Part shown: piece by piece, positions 1 to 9,071 of the stretch | Layout: each line of letters starts with the position of its first letter | Position numbering within the stretch: position 1 is the stretch's first letter | Made by a program: the position numbers and the translations under genes | Notes under the pieces: generated by a model | What the model was told of the DNA's origin: nothing | The model's input: only the letters and a program-made list of their open reading frames with translations | The model's database searches: none | Assembly: GCA_041591915.1 (NCBI GenBank) | Contig: JBFHRB010000135.1 | Span: 1 to 9,071 of the forward strand | Origin: JBFHRB01 sp041591915 | Lineage (GTDB): Bacteria > Actinomycetota > Nitriliruptoria > Nitriliruptorales > Nitriliruptoraceae | Direction: 5' to 3' | DNA: 9,071 nt

Positions 1-318
1 CTCGTCCAGACCTCGGACGGCCGCGGCGATCATCTCCGGCCCGCCGCCAGCGTGGATGGTCAGGAGCGTCACGCCGAGGCGGCCCAACGCCCGTGCCGAC
101 CGCTCGACCGTGGTCGGGATGTCGTGCAGCTTCAGGTCGAGGAAGATCGGGCCGAACTTGCCGATCGCCCGGACGGCCTCCGGGCCGTGGGCACCGAACA
201 GCTCGAGCCCGACCTTGTAGAAGCCGACCTGCCCCTCGAGGCGGCGCGCCAGCTCGACCGCCTGGTCGAGCTCGGGGACGTCGAGGGCGACGATCAGCGG
301 GTTGCCGTTCGTGGGCAT
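1..318 (-). CDS. pyrF: Orotidine 5'-phosphate decarboxylase (PyrF), 3' end outside window
   Basis: Catalyses the last step of UMP synthesis, decarboxylation of OMP, in the cytoplasm. The first 106 residues are visible and the frame is still open at the window edge. They follow the PyrF TIM barrel: the first strand IVALDVP (residues 9-15, Asp13), YKVGLELF (34-41, Lys35), and the catalytic Asp-x-Lys-x-x-Asp signature FLDLKLHDIP (59-68, with Asp61, Lys63 and Asp66). The next strand is TIHAGGG (87-93). The HDIPTTV and HAGGG forms fit the common bacterial PyrF group. The ATG at 318-316 is preceded by a strong GGAGGT ribosome binding site, and the protein begins just before the first barrel strand, so the start is secure. 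It lies 39 bp after pyrD, the last gene seen in the operon. All catalytic residues in the visible part are intact. Confidence 0.96.
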   Translation of the reverse strand, partial: MPTNGNPLIVALDVPELDQAVELARRLEGQVGFYKVGLELFGAHGPEAVRAIGKFGPIFLDLKLHDIPTTVERSARALGRLGVTLLTIHAGGGPEMIAAAVRGLDE

Positions 319-323
319 GCTGG

Positions 324-329
324 ACCTCC
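324..329 (-). promoter_or_regulatory. Ribosome binding site of pyrF
   Basis: GGAGGT on the minus strand, five bases before the pyrF ATG. It is the strongest Shine-Dalgarno match in the window. It is consistent with pyrF being initiated independently, since pyrF does not overlap pyrD as the preceding genes overlap each other. Confidence 0.8.
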
Positions 330-357
330 GGGGTCACGATCCTGCGGACGGTTCGGC

Positions 358-1320
358 TCAGGCGTCGACGGCGCCGCGGAGCTCGGCGACGTCGCGGATG
401 CCGCGATCGGCGAGCCACGTGCGCAGCCCGGCGATGAGCTGCTGGGTCGCGAGGGGGTTGACGAAGTTGGCGGTGCCGATGGCCACGGCGCTCGCGCCGG
501 CCAGGATCATCTCGACGACGTCCTCGACGGCGCGGACACCGCCCATGCCGATGATGGGGATGTCCGGCAACGCGCGGTGCACCTGGAAGACGTTGCGGAT
601 CGCGATCGGGCGGATCGCCGGCCCCGAGAGCCCGCCGAACACGTTGCTGATCCGTGGCTTGCGCCGCTCGACGTCGATGGCCATGCCGAGGGTCGTGTTG
701 ATGAGCGAGACGCCGTTGGCACCGGCCTCGACGACCGCGCGAGCGATCGCCGTGACGTCAGTGACGTCGGGCGTGAGCTTGGCGAACACCGGGACCTCGA
801 GCTCTCGCCGGACCGCGGTGATGACCTCGCTCGACGGTTCGGGATGGCACGCGAAGACCAGTCCGCGGTGCTCGACGTTGGGGCAGGAGAGGTTGACCTC
901 GACGGCGACGACGTTCGCCCGACCACGCAGTCGGCGCGCGACCTCGCGGAACTCGTCGACCGTCTTGCCGGCGATGGAGACGATGACCTGCGCGCCCTTG
1001 CCCTGCAGCCACGGCAGGTCCTTGGCGAGCCACCGGTCGACACCGGGGTTCTGCAGGCCGATCGCGTTGAGCATGCCGCTCGGCGTCTCGGCCATCCGGG
1101 GAGTGGGGAGCCCTTCGCGCGGCTCGAGCGTGATCGACTTGACGACGATCGCACCCAGCTCGCTGATGTCGAAGAACCGGTCGATCTCCGGGCCGCTGGC
1201 GAAACAGCCGGACGCCGTGGTGATCGGGTTGGCCAGCCGGATGCCGGCAAGGTCGACGGACAGGTTGACGTCCTCGACCGGGATGGAGCCCTCGCGCGGG
1301 GTGGTGCTGGTGGTCGTCAC
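358..1320 (-). CDS. pyrD: Dihydroorotate dehydrogenase, class 1B catalytic subunit (PyrD)
   Basis: FMN flavoprotein that oxidises dihydroorotate to orotate. In class 1B, electrons pass to the FAD/2Fe-2S partner PyrK and on to NAD+. The 320-residue length fits class 1B (about 300-320); there is no membrane-anchoring N-terminal segment as in class 2. Visible motifs are NPITTASGCF (31-40), VVKS with Lys61, NAIGLQNPG (85-93), and VNLSCPNV (142-149), whose Cys146 is the expected catalytic base of class 1 enzymes. FAKLTPDV (179-186), GGLSGPAI (229-236), GMGGV (258-262) and IGTANF (281-286) form the FMN phosphate site. The start is taken as the GTG at 1320-1318, which overlaps the pyrK TGA as GTGA and has GAGGA nine bases upstream. 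The GTG one codon earlier is also possible. The first 14 residues (Thr-rich) are probably disordered. Adjacency to pyrK supports the class assignment. Confidence 0.96.
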   Translation of the reverse strand: MTTTSTTPREGSIPVEDVNLSVDLAGIRLANPITTASGCFASGPEIDRFFDISELGAIVVKSITLEPREGLPTPRMAETPSGMLNAIGLQNPGVDRWLAKDLPWLQGKGAQVIVSIAGKTVDEFREVARRLRGRANVVAVEVNLSCPNVEHRGLVFACHPEPSSEVITAVRRELEVPVFAKLTPDVTDVTAIARAVVEAGANGVSLINTTLGMAIDVERRKPRISNVFGGLSGPAIRPIAIRNVFQVHRALPDIPIIGMGGVRAVEDVVEMILAGASAVAIGTANFVNPLATQQLIAGLRTWLADRGIRDVAELRGAVDA

Positions 1321-2251
1321 CACAGGGCGTCCTCGTCGATCGGGTCCGGCTTGCTGGGCTCGTCCTCCTCGGGGGCTGTGGGGGGCGGGCCGACCTCGTA
1401 GCGACTCTCGTCCCAGGCGATGCGCGCGCCGTTGAAGACGGGGCCGTCGATGCACGAGCGCTTCATCCGGACGCTGCCGTCCTTCGCCCGCATCGGGAAG
1501 ACGCACGTCCAGCAGACGCCCACGCCACAGGCCATGAGCTCCTCGACGGCCACCTGGCTCGGGATGCCGGCCTCGGCCGCCTTCTCGCTGACGGCGCGCA
1601 GCATCGGGTTGGGGCCGCACGCGTAGACGACGCGTGACTGGCACGCGGCGACCACGTCGTCGAACACGTCGGTGACGCGCCCGCGCTCGCCGTAGCTGCC
1701 GTCGTCGGTCGTGAAGGTCACCGACGCCGAGGAGCGCTTCGCCTCGATCGCGTTGAAGAGGCGCTCCTGGGTCGCTGCCCCCACGATCATGTCGATGCGC
1801 AGGCCCTCGCGCTTGAGCTCGTCGGCGAGGAAGAAGAGCGGGGCCACCCCGTACCCGCCCCCGATGAGGAGGCAGTGGACCTTCTGCTTCGGGATCGGGA
1901 ACGAGCTCCCCAGCGGTCCGACCACGTCGAGGACCGTGTGGGGCTCGATGTGCGACAACCACTCCGTGCCCGGACCGTGGGCGTCCAGCACGAAGTCGAC
2001 GGTCCCCGCGAAGGGCCCCGCCCGCGAGGTGCGGTAGATCGAGAACGGCCGCCGCAGGAGCGTCGACGGGGCCTCGACCGCGACGTTGATGAACTGGCCG
2101 GGCTTCGCGCGCGCCGCGATGTCAGGCGCGGCGATCGTGATGGCGGTGTAGGTCCCCTCGCGCTTGCGCTGCAGCACCTCGCACTTCGCGCGCACCGGGG
2201 TGTCACCCGGGCGCCCCCAGACCTGGGCGTCCCGAGCACGCAGCGAGGTGC

Positions 2252-2255
<4 letters not shown>
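1317..2255 (-). CDS. pyrK: Dihydroorotate dehydrogenase electron transfer subunit (PyrK)
   Basis: Iron-sulfur flavoprotein that carries electrons from PyrD FMN through a 2Fe-2S cluster and FAD to NAD+. The 312 residues show a ferredoxin-reductase layout: an N-terminal beta barrel (about 20-118) with the FAD motif RRPFSIY (68-74), and a nucleotide-binding part (about 125-235) with LLIGGGYGVAPL (129-140) and YACGPNPML (211-219). The C-terminal cluster motif has four cysteines at 243, 248, 251 and 268 (C-x4-C-x2-C-x16-C), followed by DGPVF. The ATG at 2255-2253 overlaps the carB TGA as ATGA, and the end overlaps pyrD. Residues 286-312 form an extra tail rich in Pro, Asp and Glu, beyond the usual end of the family. 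The initiation region is covered by a perfect 6-bp hairpin. Confidence 0.95.
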
Positions 2256-5527
<3,272 letters not shown>

Positions 5528-5538
5528 GGAGCAGCAGG

Positions 5539-5544
5539 CCTTCC
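5539..5544 (-). promoter_or_regulatory. Probable ribosome binding site of carB, long spacing
   Basis: GGAAGG on the minus strand is the only purine-rich stretch in the carB leader. It lies 11 bases before the ATG, longer than the usual 5-9, which may make initiation less efficient. Confidence 0.5.
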
Positions 5545-5579
5545 GGGGGCGATGGGGCGGTCGGGGGTTGTGGGTGGGG
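5545..5579 (+). other. G-quadruplex-type motif in the small gene-carB gap
   Basis: On the + strand five G-runs of 5, 4, 5, 3 and 4 bases (starting at 5545, 5554, 5563, 5572 and 5576) are separated by loops of 4, 5, 4 and 1 bases. This fits the standard G3+N1-7 quadruplex pattern with one run to spare. It fills most of the 54-bp gap before carB and lies on the template strand of the operon, so the mRNA here is C-rich and weakly structured. A role in slowing polymerase or adjusting carB expression is only inferred. Confidence 0.5.
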
Positions 5580-5581
5580 CG

Positions 5582-5917
5582 CTACATCGACGCGCCGGGG
5601 AGCAGCGGCTCCTCGCGCGACTCGTCGCCGGGGCGCGGCGGGGCGGTGTCGACCATCACGATGTCGTCGACGTTGACGAGCACGCAGTCGGACTCGTTCA
5701 CGCCCTGCCCGGGCGTCTGGTAGCGCGCGTCGGTGACGGCCATGAACTTCATCTGGCCGAGGTTGAGGATGTCGGAGATGCGCCGCTGGTAGGCGCCTGG
5801 CTTGATGTGTGCCAGGCCCTCGATCAGCGCACCGTTGCGGGCGTAGACCTTCACCCGGACGGGGTGGGTCTGGACGACCGCCTTCGGGTCACGTGCCGGT
5901 CCCTGCTGAGTAACCAC
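5582..5917 (-). CDS. Small protein of unknown function between carA and carB
   Basis: I do not recognise this 111-residue protein with certainty. It looks soluble: no signal peptide, membrane segment or cysteine cluster (one Cys, at 78). Its core (about 19-91) alternates likely beta strands: VRVKVYA (20-26), a turn at Asn28-Gly29, LIEGLAHI (31-38), a short helix around RRISDILN (45-52), KFMAVTDARY (57-66) and CVLVNVDDIVMVD (78-90). This order recalls small Sm-like barrels and the DUF6812-type proteins with an R-(I/L)-S-D-x-L-N motif; that likeness is from memory and unverified. The tail (92-111) is rich in Pro and acidic residues and probably flexible. The GTG start at 5917-5915 has AAGGGG six bases upstream. 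Codon use (mostly G/C third positions) matches the neighbours, which supports a real gene. Its place in the operon suggests co-expression with carbamoyl-phosphate synthase, perhaps as a regulator or partner. Confidence 0.82.
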   Translation of the reverse strand: MVTQQGPARDPKAVVQTHPVRVKVYARNGALIEGLAHIKPGAYQRRISDILNLGQMKFMAVTDARYQTPGQGVNESDCVLVNVDDIVMVDTAPPRPGDESREEPLLPGASM

Positions 5918-5921
5918 GTTG

Positions 5922-5929
5922 CTCCCCTT
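5922..5929 (-). promoter_or_regulatory. Ribosome binding site of the small gene
   Basis: AAGGGGAG on the minus strand, with four bases between its end and the GTG at 5917 (six from the AAGGGG core). It settles the choice of this GTG as start, as no ATG occurs in the N-terminal part of the frame. Confidence 0.7.
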
Positions 5930-5955
5930 GTCAACGTTCCAAGTGCCGTCTCTGC

Positions 5956-5970
5956 CGCGCCGTCGGCGCG
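5956..5970 (-). other. Short GC hairpin after carA
   Basis: CGCGCC, a three-base GAC loop, and GGCGCG form a perfect 6-bp stem starting seven bases after the carA TAG. No T-rich tract follows, so it is not a typical intrinsic terminator. It could stabilise the upstream message 3' end or reduce read-through into the small gene and carB, but in DNA this GC-rich it could also be chance. Confidence 0.35.
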
Positions 5971-5976
5971 CTTGCC

Positions 5977-7116
5977 CTACGCGCGGGCTGGTGCTCGGCT
6001 CATGAGCTGCGTGAACCGGTCGAACAAGTATGTCGCGTCATGGGGTCCCGGCGCAGCCTCCGGGTGGTACTGGACGCTGAAGGCCGGGATGTCGCGGCAG
6101 ACGATGCCCTCGCACGTGTCGTCGTTGAGGTTGACGTGGCTGACCTCGACCGTGCCGTGGTCGGCCGTCTGGAAGGTGAGCTCGCCGGTCTGCTCGCCGA
6201 GGGAGCTCGCCTGCACGGCGAACCCGTGGTTGTGGCTCGTGATCTCGATCGCGCCGTCCTCGCGCCGCAGCACGGGCTGGTTGACGCCCCGGTGGCCGAA
6301 CGTGAGCTTGTAAGTCGACGCGCCCAGCGCGGAGCCCAGGAGCTGGCTCCCGAGGCAGATCCCGAAGACCGGCAGCCTGCCCAGGAGCTCGCGCGCCATC
6401 TCGATCCCGTAGGTCACGGCCGCCGGGTCGCCGGGGCCGTTGCTGAGGAACAGGCCATCGGGCTCGTGCGCCAGCACGTCCTCCGCCGTCGCCGAGGCCG
6501 GCAGGACCTTCACGTCGCACCCGTGCTCGGCCAGGAGGCGCACGATGTTGCGCTTGATCCCGTAGTCGACGGCGACCACCCGGAACCGGGCCTCGCCGGC
6601 GGCGGCCCACTCGTAGGGCTCGGAGGTCGTGACCTCGCGCGCGAGGTCGGCGCCGACCATGCCGGGGCTCGCCAGTACCTGCTCGAGCAGGTCGTCCACG
6701 TCGAGGACCTCGGTCGACACCGCGCAGCGCATGGCGCCCTTGTCCCGCAGGTGGCGGGTCAGCCGGCGGGTGTCGATGCCCTCCGCCCCGACGATGCCGG
6801 CCTCCGTGAGCGCCGTGCGGAGATCCACCTGTGAGCGGTGGTTGGAGGGGCGGCGTGCGGCCTCGCGGACGACGAAGCCGGCGACCTGGATGCGGTCGGA
6901 CTCCGCATCCTCGTCGTTCATGCCGTAGTTGCCGACGTGGGGTGCCGTCATGGCCACGACCTGCCGCCGGTAGGACGGATCCGTGAGGACCTCCTGGTAG
7001 CCGGCCATGCCCGTGTTGAACACGGCCTCACCGAAGGAGGTGCCGTCGGCGGCGAAGGCGGTGCCCCGGAAGGAGGTACCGTCCTCGAGGACCAGGAGCG
7101 CGTCGCGTCGCGTCAT
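5977..7116 (-). CDS. carA: Carbamoyl-phosphate synthase small (glutaminase) subunit (CarA)
   Basis: Class I glutamine amidotransferase that hydrolyses glutamine and passes ammonia to CarB. The 379 residues match the family (E. coli about 382). The N-terminal CarA-specific domain (about 1-160) has FNTGMAGYQEVLTDPSY (33-49), PHVGNYG (59-65) and GIDTRRLTRHLR (113-124). The glutaminase domain (about 178-370) has VVAVDYGIKRNI (180-191), SNGPGDP (225-231), the nucleophile elbow GICLGSQLLG (252-261) with Cys254, FGHRGVNQPV (273-282), SHNHGFAV (294-301) and QYHPEA (349-354) with His351 and Glu353. The triad Cys254-His351-Glu353 is complete. Ser257 replaces the His (or, in many actinobacteria, Asn) that usually follows Gly in the elbow. 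The ATG at 7116-7114 overlaps the pyrC TGA as ATGA, with GGGAG nine bases upstream. The partner carB follows only after a small intervening gene. Confidence 0.98.
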   Translation of the reverse strand: MTRRDALLVLEDGTSFRGTAFAADGTSFGEAVFNTGMAGYQEVLTDPSYRRQVVAMTAPHVGNYGMNDEDAESDRIQVAGFVVREAARRPSNHRSQVDLRTALTEAGIVGAEGIDTRRLTRHLRDKGAMRCAVSTEVLDVDDLLEQVLASPGMVGADLAREVTTSEPYEWAAAGEARFRVVAVDYGIKRNIVRLLAEHGCDVKVLPASATAEDVLAHEPDGLFLSNGPGDPAAVTYGIEMARELLGRLPVFGICLGSQLLGSALGASTYKLTFGHRGVNQPVLRREDGAIEITSHNHGFAVQASSLGEQTGELTFQTADHGTVEVSHVNLNDDTCEGIVCRDIPAFSVQYHPEAAPGPHDATYLFDRFTQLMSRAPARA

Positions 7117-8414
7117 GCCTGCACGCTCCCGTCCCGGAGGGTGAACCGGCCCCGGAGCACGGTGTGGACGGGGCGGGTGGCGAGCTTGCGTCCCTCGAAT
7201 GGGGTGTTGCGTGCGCGGGAGTGCAGGGCGCGTCCTTCCACGGTCCAGCGGGCCTCGGGGTCCACGACGGCGAGGTTAGCGGCGGCCCCCTCGACGACCC
7301 CGCCCGCGTGCTCGCCGACGTTGCGCACGCCCGCGGGGCCGGTCGTGAAGCGGGCGATGAGCGTCAGCAGGTCGACGTGGCCGGGCTCGACGAGCTCGCT
7401 GTACAGCACCGCGAACGCGGTCTCGAGCCCCAGCATCCCGCAGGGGGCGTGGTGCCACTCCTGGTCCTTGGTCTCGGGCGGGTGCGGGGCGTGGTCGGTC
7501 GCGACCGCGTCGATCGTGCCGTCCGCGAGGGCCGCGCGGAGCGCCTCGACGTCGGCGACCGCGCGCAGCGGTGGGTTGACCTTGTGGTTGGGGTCGTACG
7601 CCGAGACGAGGCCGTCGTCGAGGGTGAGATGGTGCGGCGTGACCTCGGCCGTGACGCGGATGCCCCTGGCCTTCGCCGCGCGGATGAGCTCGACCGACCC
7701 GGCGGTCGACACGTGCGGGACGTGGAGGCGCGCGTTGGCGCCCGCGGCGAGGATGAGGTCGCGCGCGATCATGACCTCCTCGGCCTCGTGCGGCCACCCG
7801 GGGAGGCCGAGGACGCTCGACATCGCGCCCTCGTTCATCTGCGCACCCTCGGTGAGGCTGGGGTCCTCGGAGTGGTTGCAGATCACGACGTCGAAGGCCG
7901 TGGCGTACTGCAGGGCCCGACGCATGACGAGCGCGTCGGCGACGGGCTTGCCGTCGTCGCTGAACATGTCGACACCGGCGACCCGCTGCATGTCGGCGAA
8001 CTCGGTGAGGTTCTCGCCGGCGAGGCCCTTGGTGATGGCCCCGACGGGGAAGACGTCGGCGAGGCCGACCTCCCGCCCCCGTCGCCGGACCATGTCCGCG
8101 ATCGCGGCGATGTCGGTGACCGGGTCGGTGTTGGCCATCGAGCAGACGGCCGTGTAGCCACCGGCCGCCGCGGCGGCGGTCCCGGTGGCGACGTCCTCGG
8201 CATCCTCGAAGCCCGGCTCGCGCAGGTGCGTGTGCAGGTCGACGAAGCCGGGCATGACCCAGAGCCCACCGCAGTCGACGACCTCGGCGGAGCCGCCGTC
8301 GAGCCCATCGGCGACCTCGACGATGCGGCCATCGGCGATCCGGACGTCTGCGCGGCCGTCCTTGCCCGACGCGGGATCGAGGACCCGGCCGCCCTTGAGG
8401 AGGAGCTCACTCAT
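7113..8414 (-). CDS. pyrC: Dihydroorotase, type I (PyrC)
   Basis: Zinc amidohydrolase that cyclises carbamoyl aspartate to dihydroorotate. The 433 residues fit the Bacillus-type (class I) enzyme. The metal-site residues are all present: His61 and His63 in DLHTHLREPG (59-68), Asp153 or Asp154 in FSDDGKPV (151-158), His181 in CNHSED (179-184), His234 in HVPHVST (231-237) and Asp307 in ATDHAPH (305-311). NHKVNPPLR (276-284) is the substrate-binding segment. This is therefore an active enzyme, not the degenerate PyrC' found beside PyrB in some proteobacteria. The ATG at 8414-8412 overlaps the pyrB TGA as ATGA, and AAGGGG lies seven bases before it. The tight pyrB-pyrC pairing fits organisms in which the two proteins form a complex (known in Aquifex), but complex formation here is inferred. 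Confidence 0.97.
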   Translation of the reverse strand: MSELLLKGGRVLDPASGKDGRADVRIADGRIVEVADGLDGGSAEVVDCGGLWVMPGFVDLHTHLREPGFEDAEDVATGTAAAAAGGYTAVCSMANTDPVTDIAAIADMVRRRGREVGLADVFPVGAITKGLAGENLTEFADMQRVAGVDMFSDDGKPVADALVMRRALQYATAFDVVICNHSEDPSLTEGAQMNEGAMSSVLGLPGWPHEAEEVMIARDLILAAGANARLHVPHVSTAGSVELIRAAKARGIRVTAEVTPHHLTLDDGLVSAYDPNHKVNPPLRAVADVEALRAALADGTIDAVATDHAPHPPETKDQEWHHAPCGMLGLETAFAVLYSELVEPGHVDLLTLIARFTTGPAGVRNVGEHAGGVVEGAAANLAVVDPEARWTVEGRALHSRARNTPFEGRKLATRPVHTVLRGRFTLRDGSVQA

Positions 8415-9071
8415 GCCTCGTCCCCTTCGGTCGAGCCGCCACCGAGCAGCAGGTACAGCACGGCCATGCGCACCGCGATCCCGTTGGTGACCTGGTCGGT
8501 GATCGTGGCCTCGTGGTCGTCGGCGACGTCGTGGGCGATCTCGACACCTCGGTTCATGGGGCCGGGGTGCATGACGACCGCGTGGTCGGGCAGGCGCTGC
8601 AGTCGTTCCGCGTCGATGCCCCAGACGGTCGAGTACTCGCGCACGGTCGGGAAGAACTGGCGGTGCATGCGCTCGCGCTGCACGCGCAGGAGGTACAGCA
8701 CGTCGAGGTCCTCGAGGACCGAGTCGACGTCGGTGGTGAACGGCACACCCCAGACCTCGGGGGCCGGCGGCGTCAGGGTGGGGGGTGCGACGACGGTCAC
8801 CTCGGCGCCGACCTTGCGCAGGGCCTGGATCTCGGAGCGGGCCACGCGGCTGTGGAGCACATCGCCGACGATCGCGACCCGCAGGCCCTCGAGGCGGCCG
8901 TGGGCGCGTTGCATGGTGAAGAGGTCGAGCAGCGCCTGGGTCGGGTGCTGGTGCCAGCCGTCGCCGGCGTTGACCACGTGGGCGTCGACCCAGCGTCGCA
9001 GCTGGACCGGTGCCCCGGCCGCCGACGAACGCACGACGATCGCGTCCACGCCCATGGCCTTCAGCGTCAGC
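8411..9071 (-). CDS. pyrB: Aspartate carbamoyltransferase catalytic subunit (PyrB), 5' end outside window
   Basis: Transfers the carbamoyl group from carbamoyl phosphate to aspartate. The C-terminal 219 residues are visible; the frame enters from the right edge, reading LTLKAMGVDAIVVR, so the ATG at 9055 is internal and the N-terminal carbamoyl-phosphate site (S-T-R-T) lies outside. Counting from the first full codon, motifs are VVR with Arg14 (E. coli Arg105), NAGDGWHQHPTQALLDLF (34-51) with His42 and Gln45 (E. coli His134 and Gln137), GDVLHSRVARS (69-79) with Arg75, LRVQRER (128-134) with Arg129 and Gln131 of the aspartate site, and HPGPMNRGVEI (168-178). The last form is typical of bacterial PyrB enzymes working without the E. 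coli PyrI subunit. The residue after Arg14 is Ser instead of the usual His. The stop overlaps the pyrC start. Confidence 0.97.
   Translation of the reverse strand, partial: LTLKAMGVDAIVVRSSAAGAPVQLRRWVDAHVVNAGDGWHQHPTQALLDLFTMQRAHGRLEGLRVAIVGDVLHSRVARSEIQALRKVGAEVTVVAPPTLTPPAPEVWGVPFTTDVDSVLEDLDVLYLLRVQRERMHRQFFPTVREYSTVWGIDAERLQRLPDHAVVMHPGPMNRGVEIAHDVADDHEATITDQVTNGIAVRMAVLYLLLGGGSTEGDEA

Noticed and set aside
1370..1392. G-rich stretch on the + strand opposite the pyrK tail
   Set aside because: It has too few separate G-runs for a clear quadruplex pattern and is explained by Pro codons in PyrK.
5929..5934. TTGACA on the minus strand upstream of the small gene, as a possible -35 promoter box
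   Set aside because: The position 17 bases downstream reads ACTCAG, not a -10 box, and the hexamer overlaps the ribosome binding site of the small gene. A chance match is more likely.
5956..5970. Intrinsic terminator after carA
   Set aside because: The stem is only 6 bp and no T-tract follows it on the coding strand. The operon clearly continues into carB, so it is listed only as a hairpin.
8449..8702. Repeated GTGCTGTACCTCCT-type stretch in pyrB (around 8450 and 8691)
   Set aside because: Both copies encode V-L-Y-L-L in strands of the same protein. The match reflects similar residues and codon bias, not a DNA repeat.
9053..9055. ATG at 9055 as the pyrB start
   Set aside because: It lies in the middle of the conserved LEAMGVDAIVVR-like region. 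The frame is open to the window edge and the N-terminal half of the enzyme would be missing.

Overview
The window holds most of a de novo pyrimidine (UMP) biosynthesis operon. Every gene lies on the minus strand, so transcription runs from high to low coordinates. In transcription order the genes are pyrB (5' end outside the window), pyrC, carA, a small unnamed gene, carB, pyrK, pyrD and pyrF (3' end outside the window). There are no RNA genes, mobile elements, CRISPR arrays or long non-coding stretches. The largest gaps are about 59 bp (carA to the small gene), 54 bp (small gene to carB) and 39 bp (pyrD to pyrF).

The DNA is very GC-rich, with strong G/C bias at third codon positions, which opens long spurious frames on the opposite strand. 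This composition, together with actinobacterial-looking CarA and PyrK motifs, suggests a member of the Actinobacteriota or another high-GC Gram-positive-related lineage. The NAD-linked class 1B dihydroorotate dehydrogenase pair PyrD/PyrK differs from the single quinone-linked class 2 enzyme of mycobacteria and streptomycetes. That favours a deep-branching class (for example Thermoleophilia or Acidimicrobiia), but this is inference only.

The genes cover nearly the whole pathway. CarA releases ammonia from glutamine and CarB makes carbamoyl phosphate. PyrB joins it to aspartate, PyrC closes the ring to dihydroorotate, PyrD with PyrK oxidises this to orotate, and PyrF decarboxylates OMP to UMP. 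Only PyrE (orotate phosphoribosyltransferase) is not seen. Four junctions (pyrB/pyrC, pyrC/carA, carB/pyrK, pyrK/pyrD) share the same 4-base start/stop overlap (ATGA or GTGA), a sign of translational coupling.

The unusual spot is the carA-carB junction. A 111-residue protein of unknown function sits between the two subunit genes of one enzyme. It is flanked by the only sizeable gaps inside the carA-carB stretch, by a short GC hairpin on the carA side and by a five-run G-quadruplex-type motif on the template strand just before carB. Further points are a hairpin covering the pyrK start region, a Ser in the CarA nucleophile-elbow motif where His or Asn is usual, and a Ser after the carbamoyl-phosphate-binding Arg of PyrB where His is usual.
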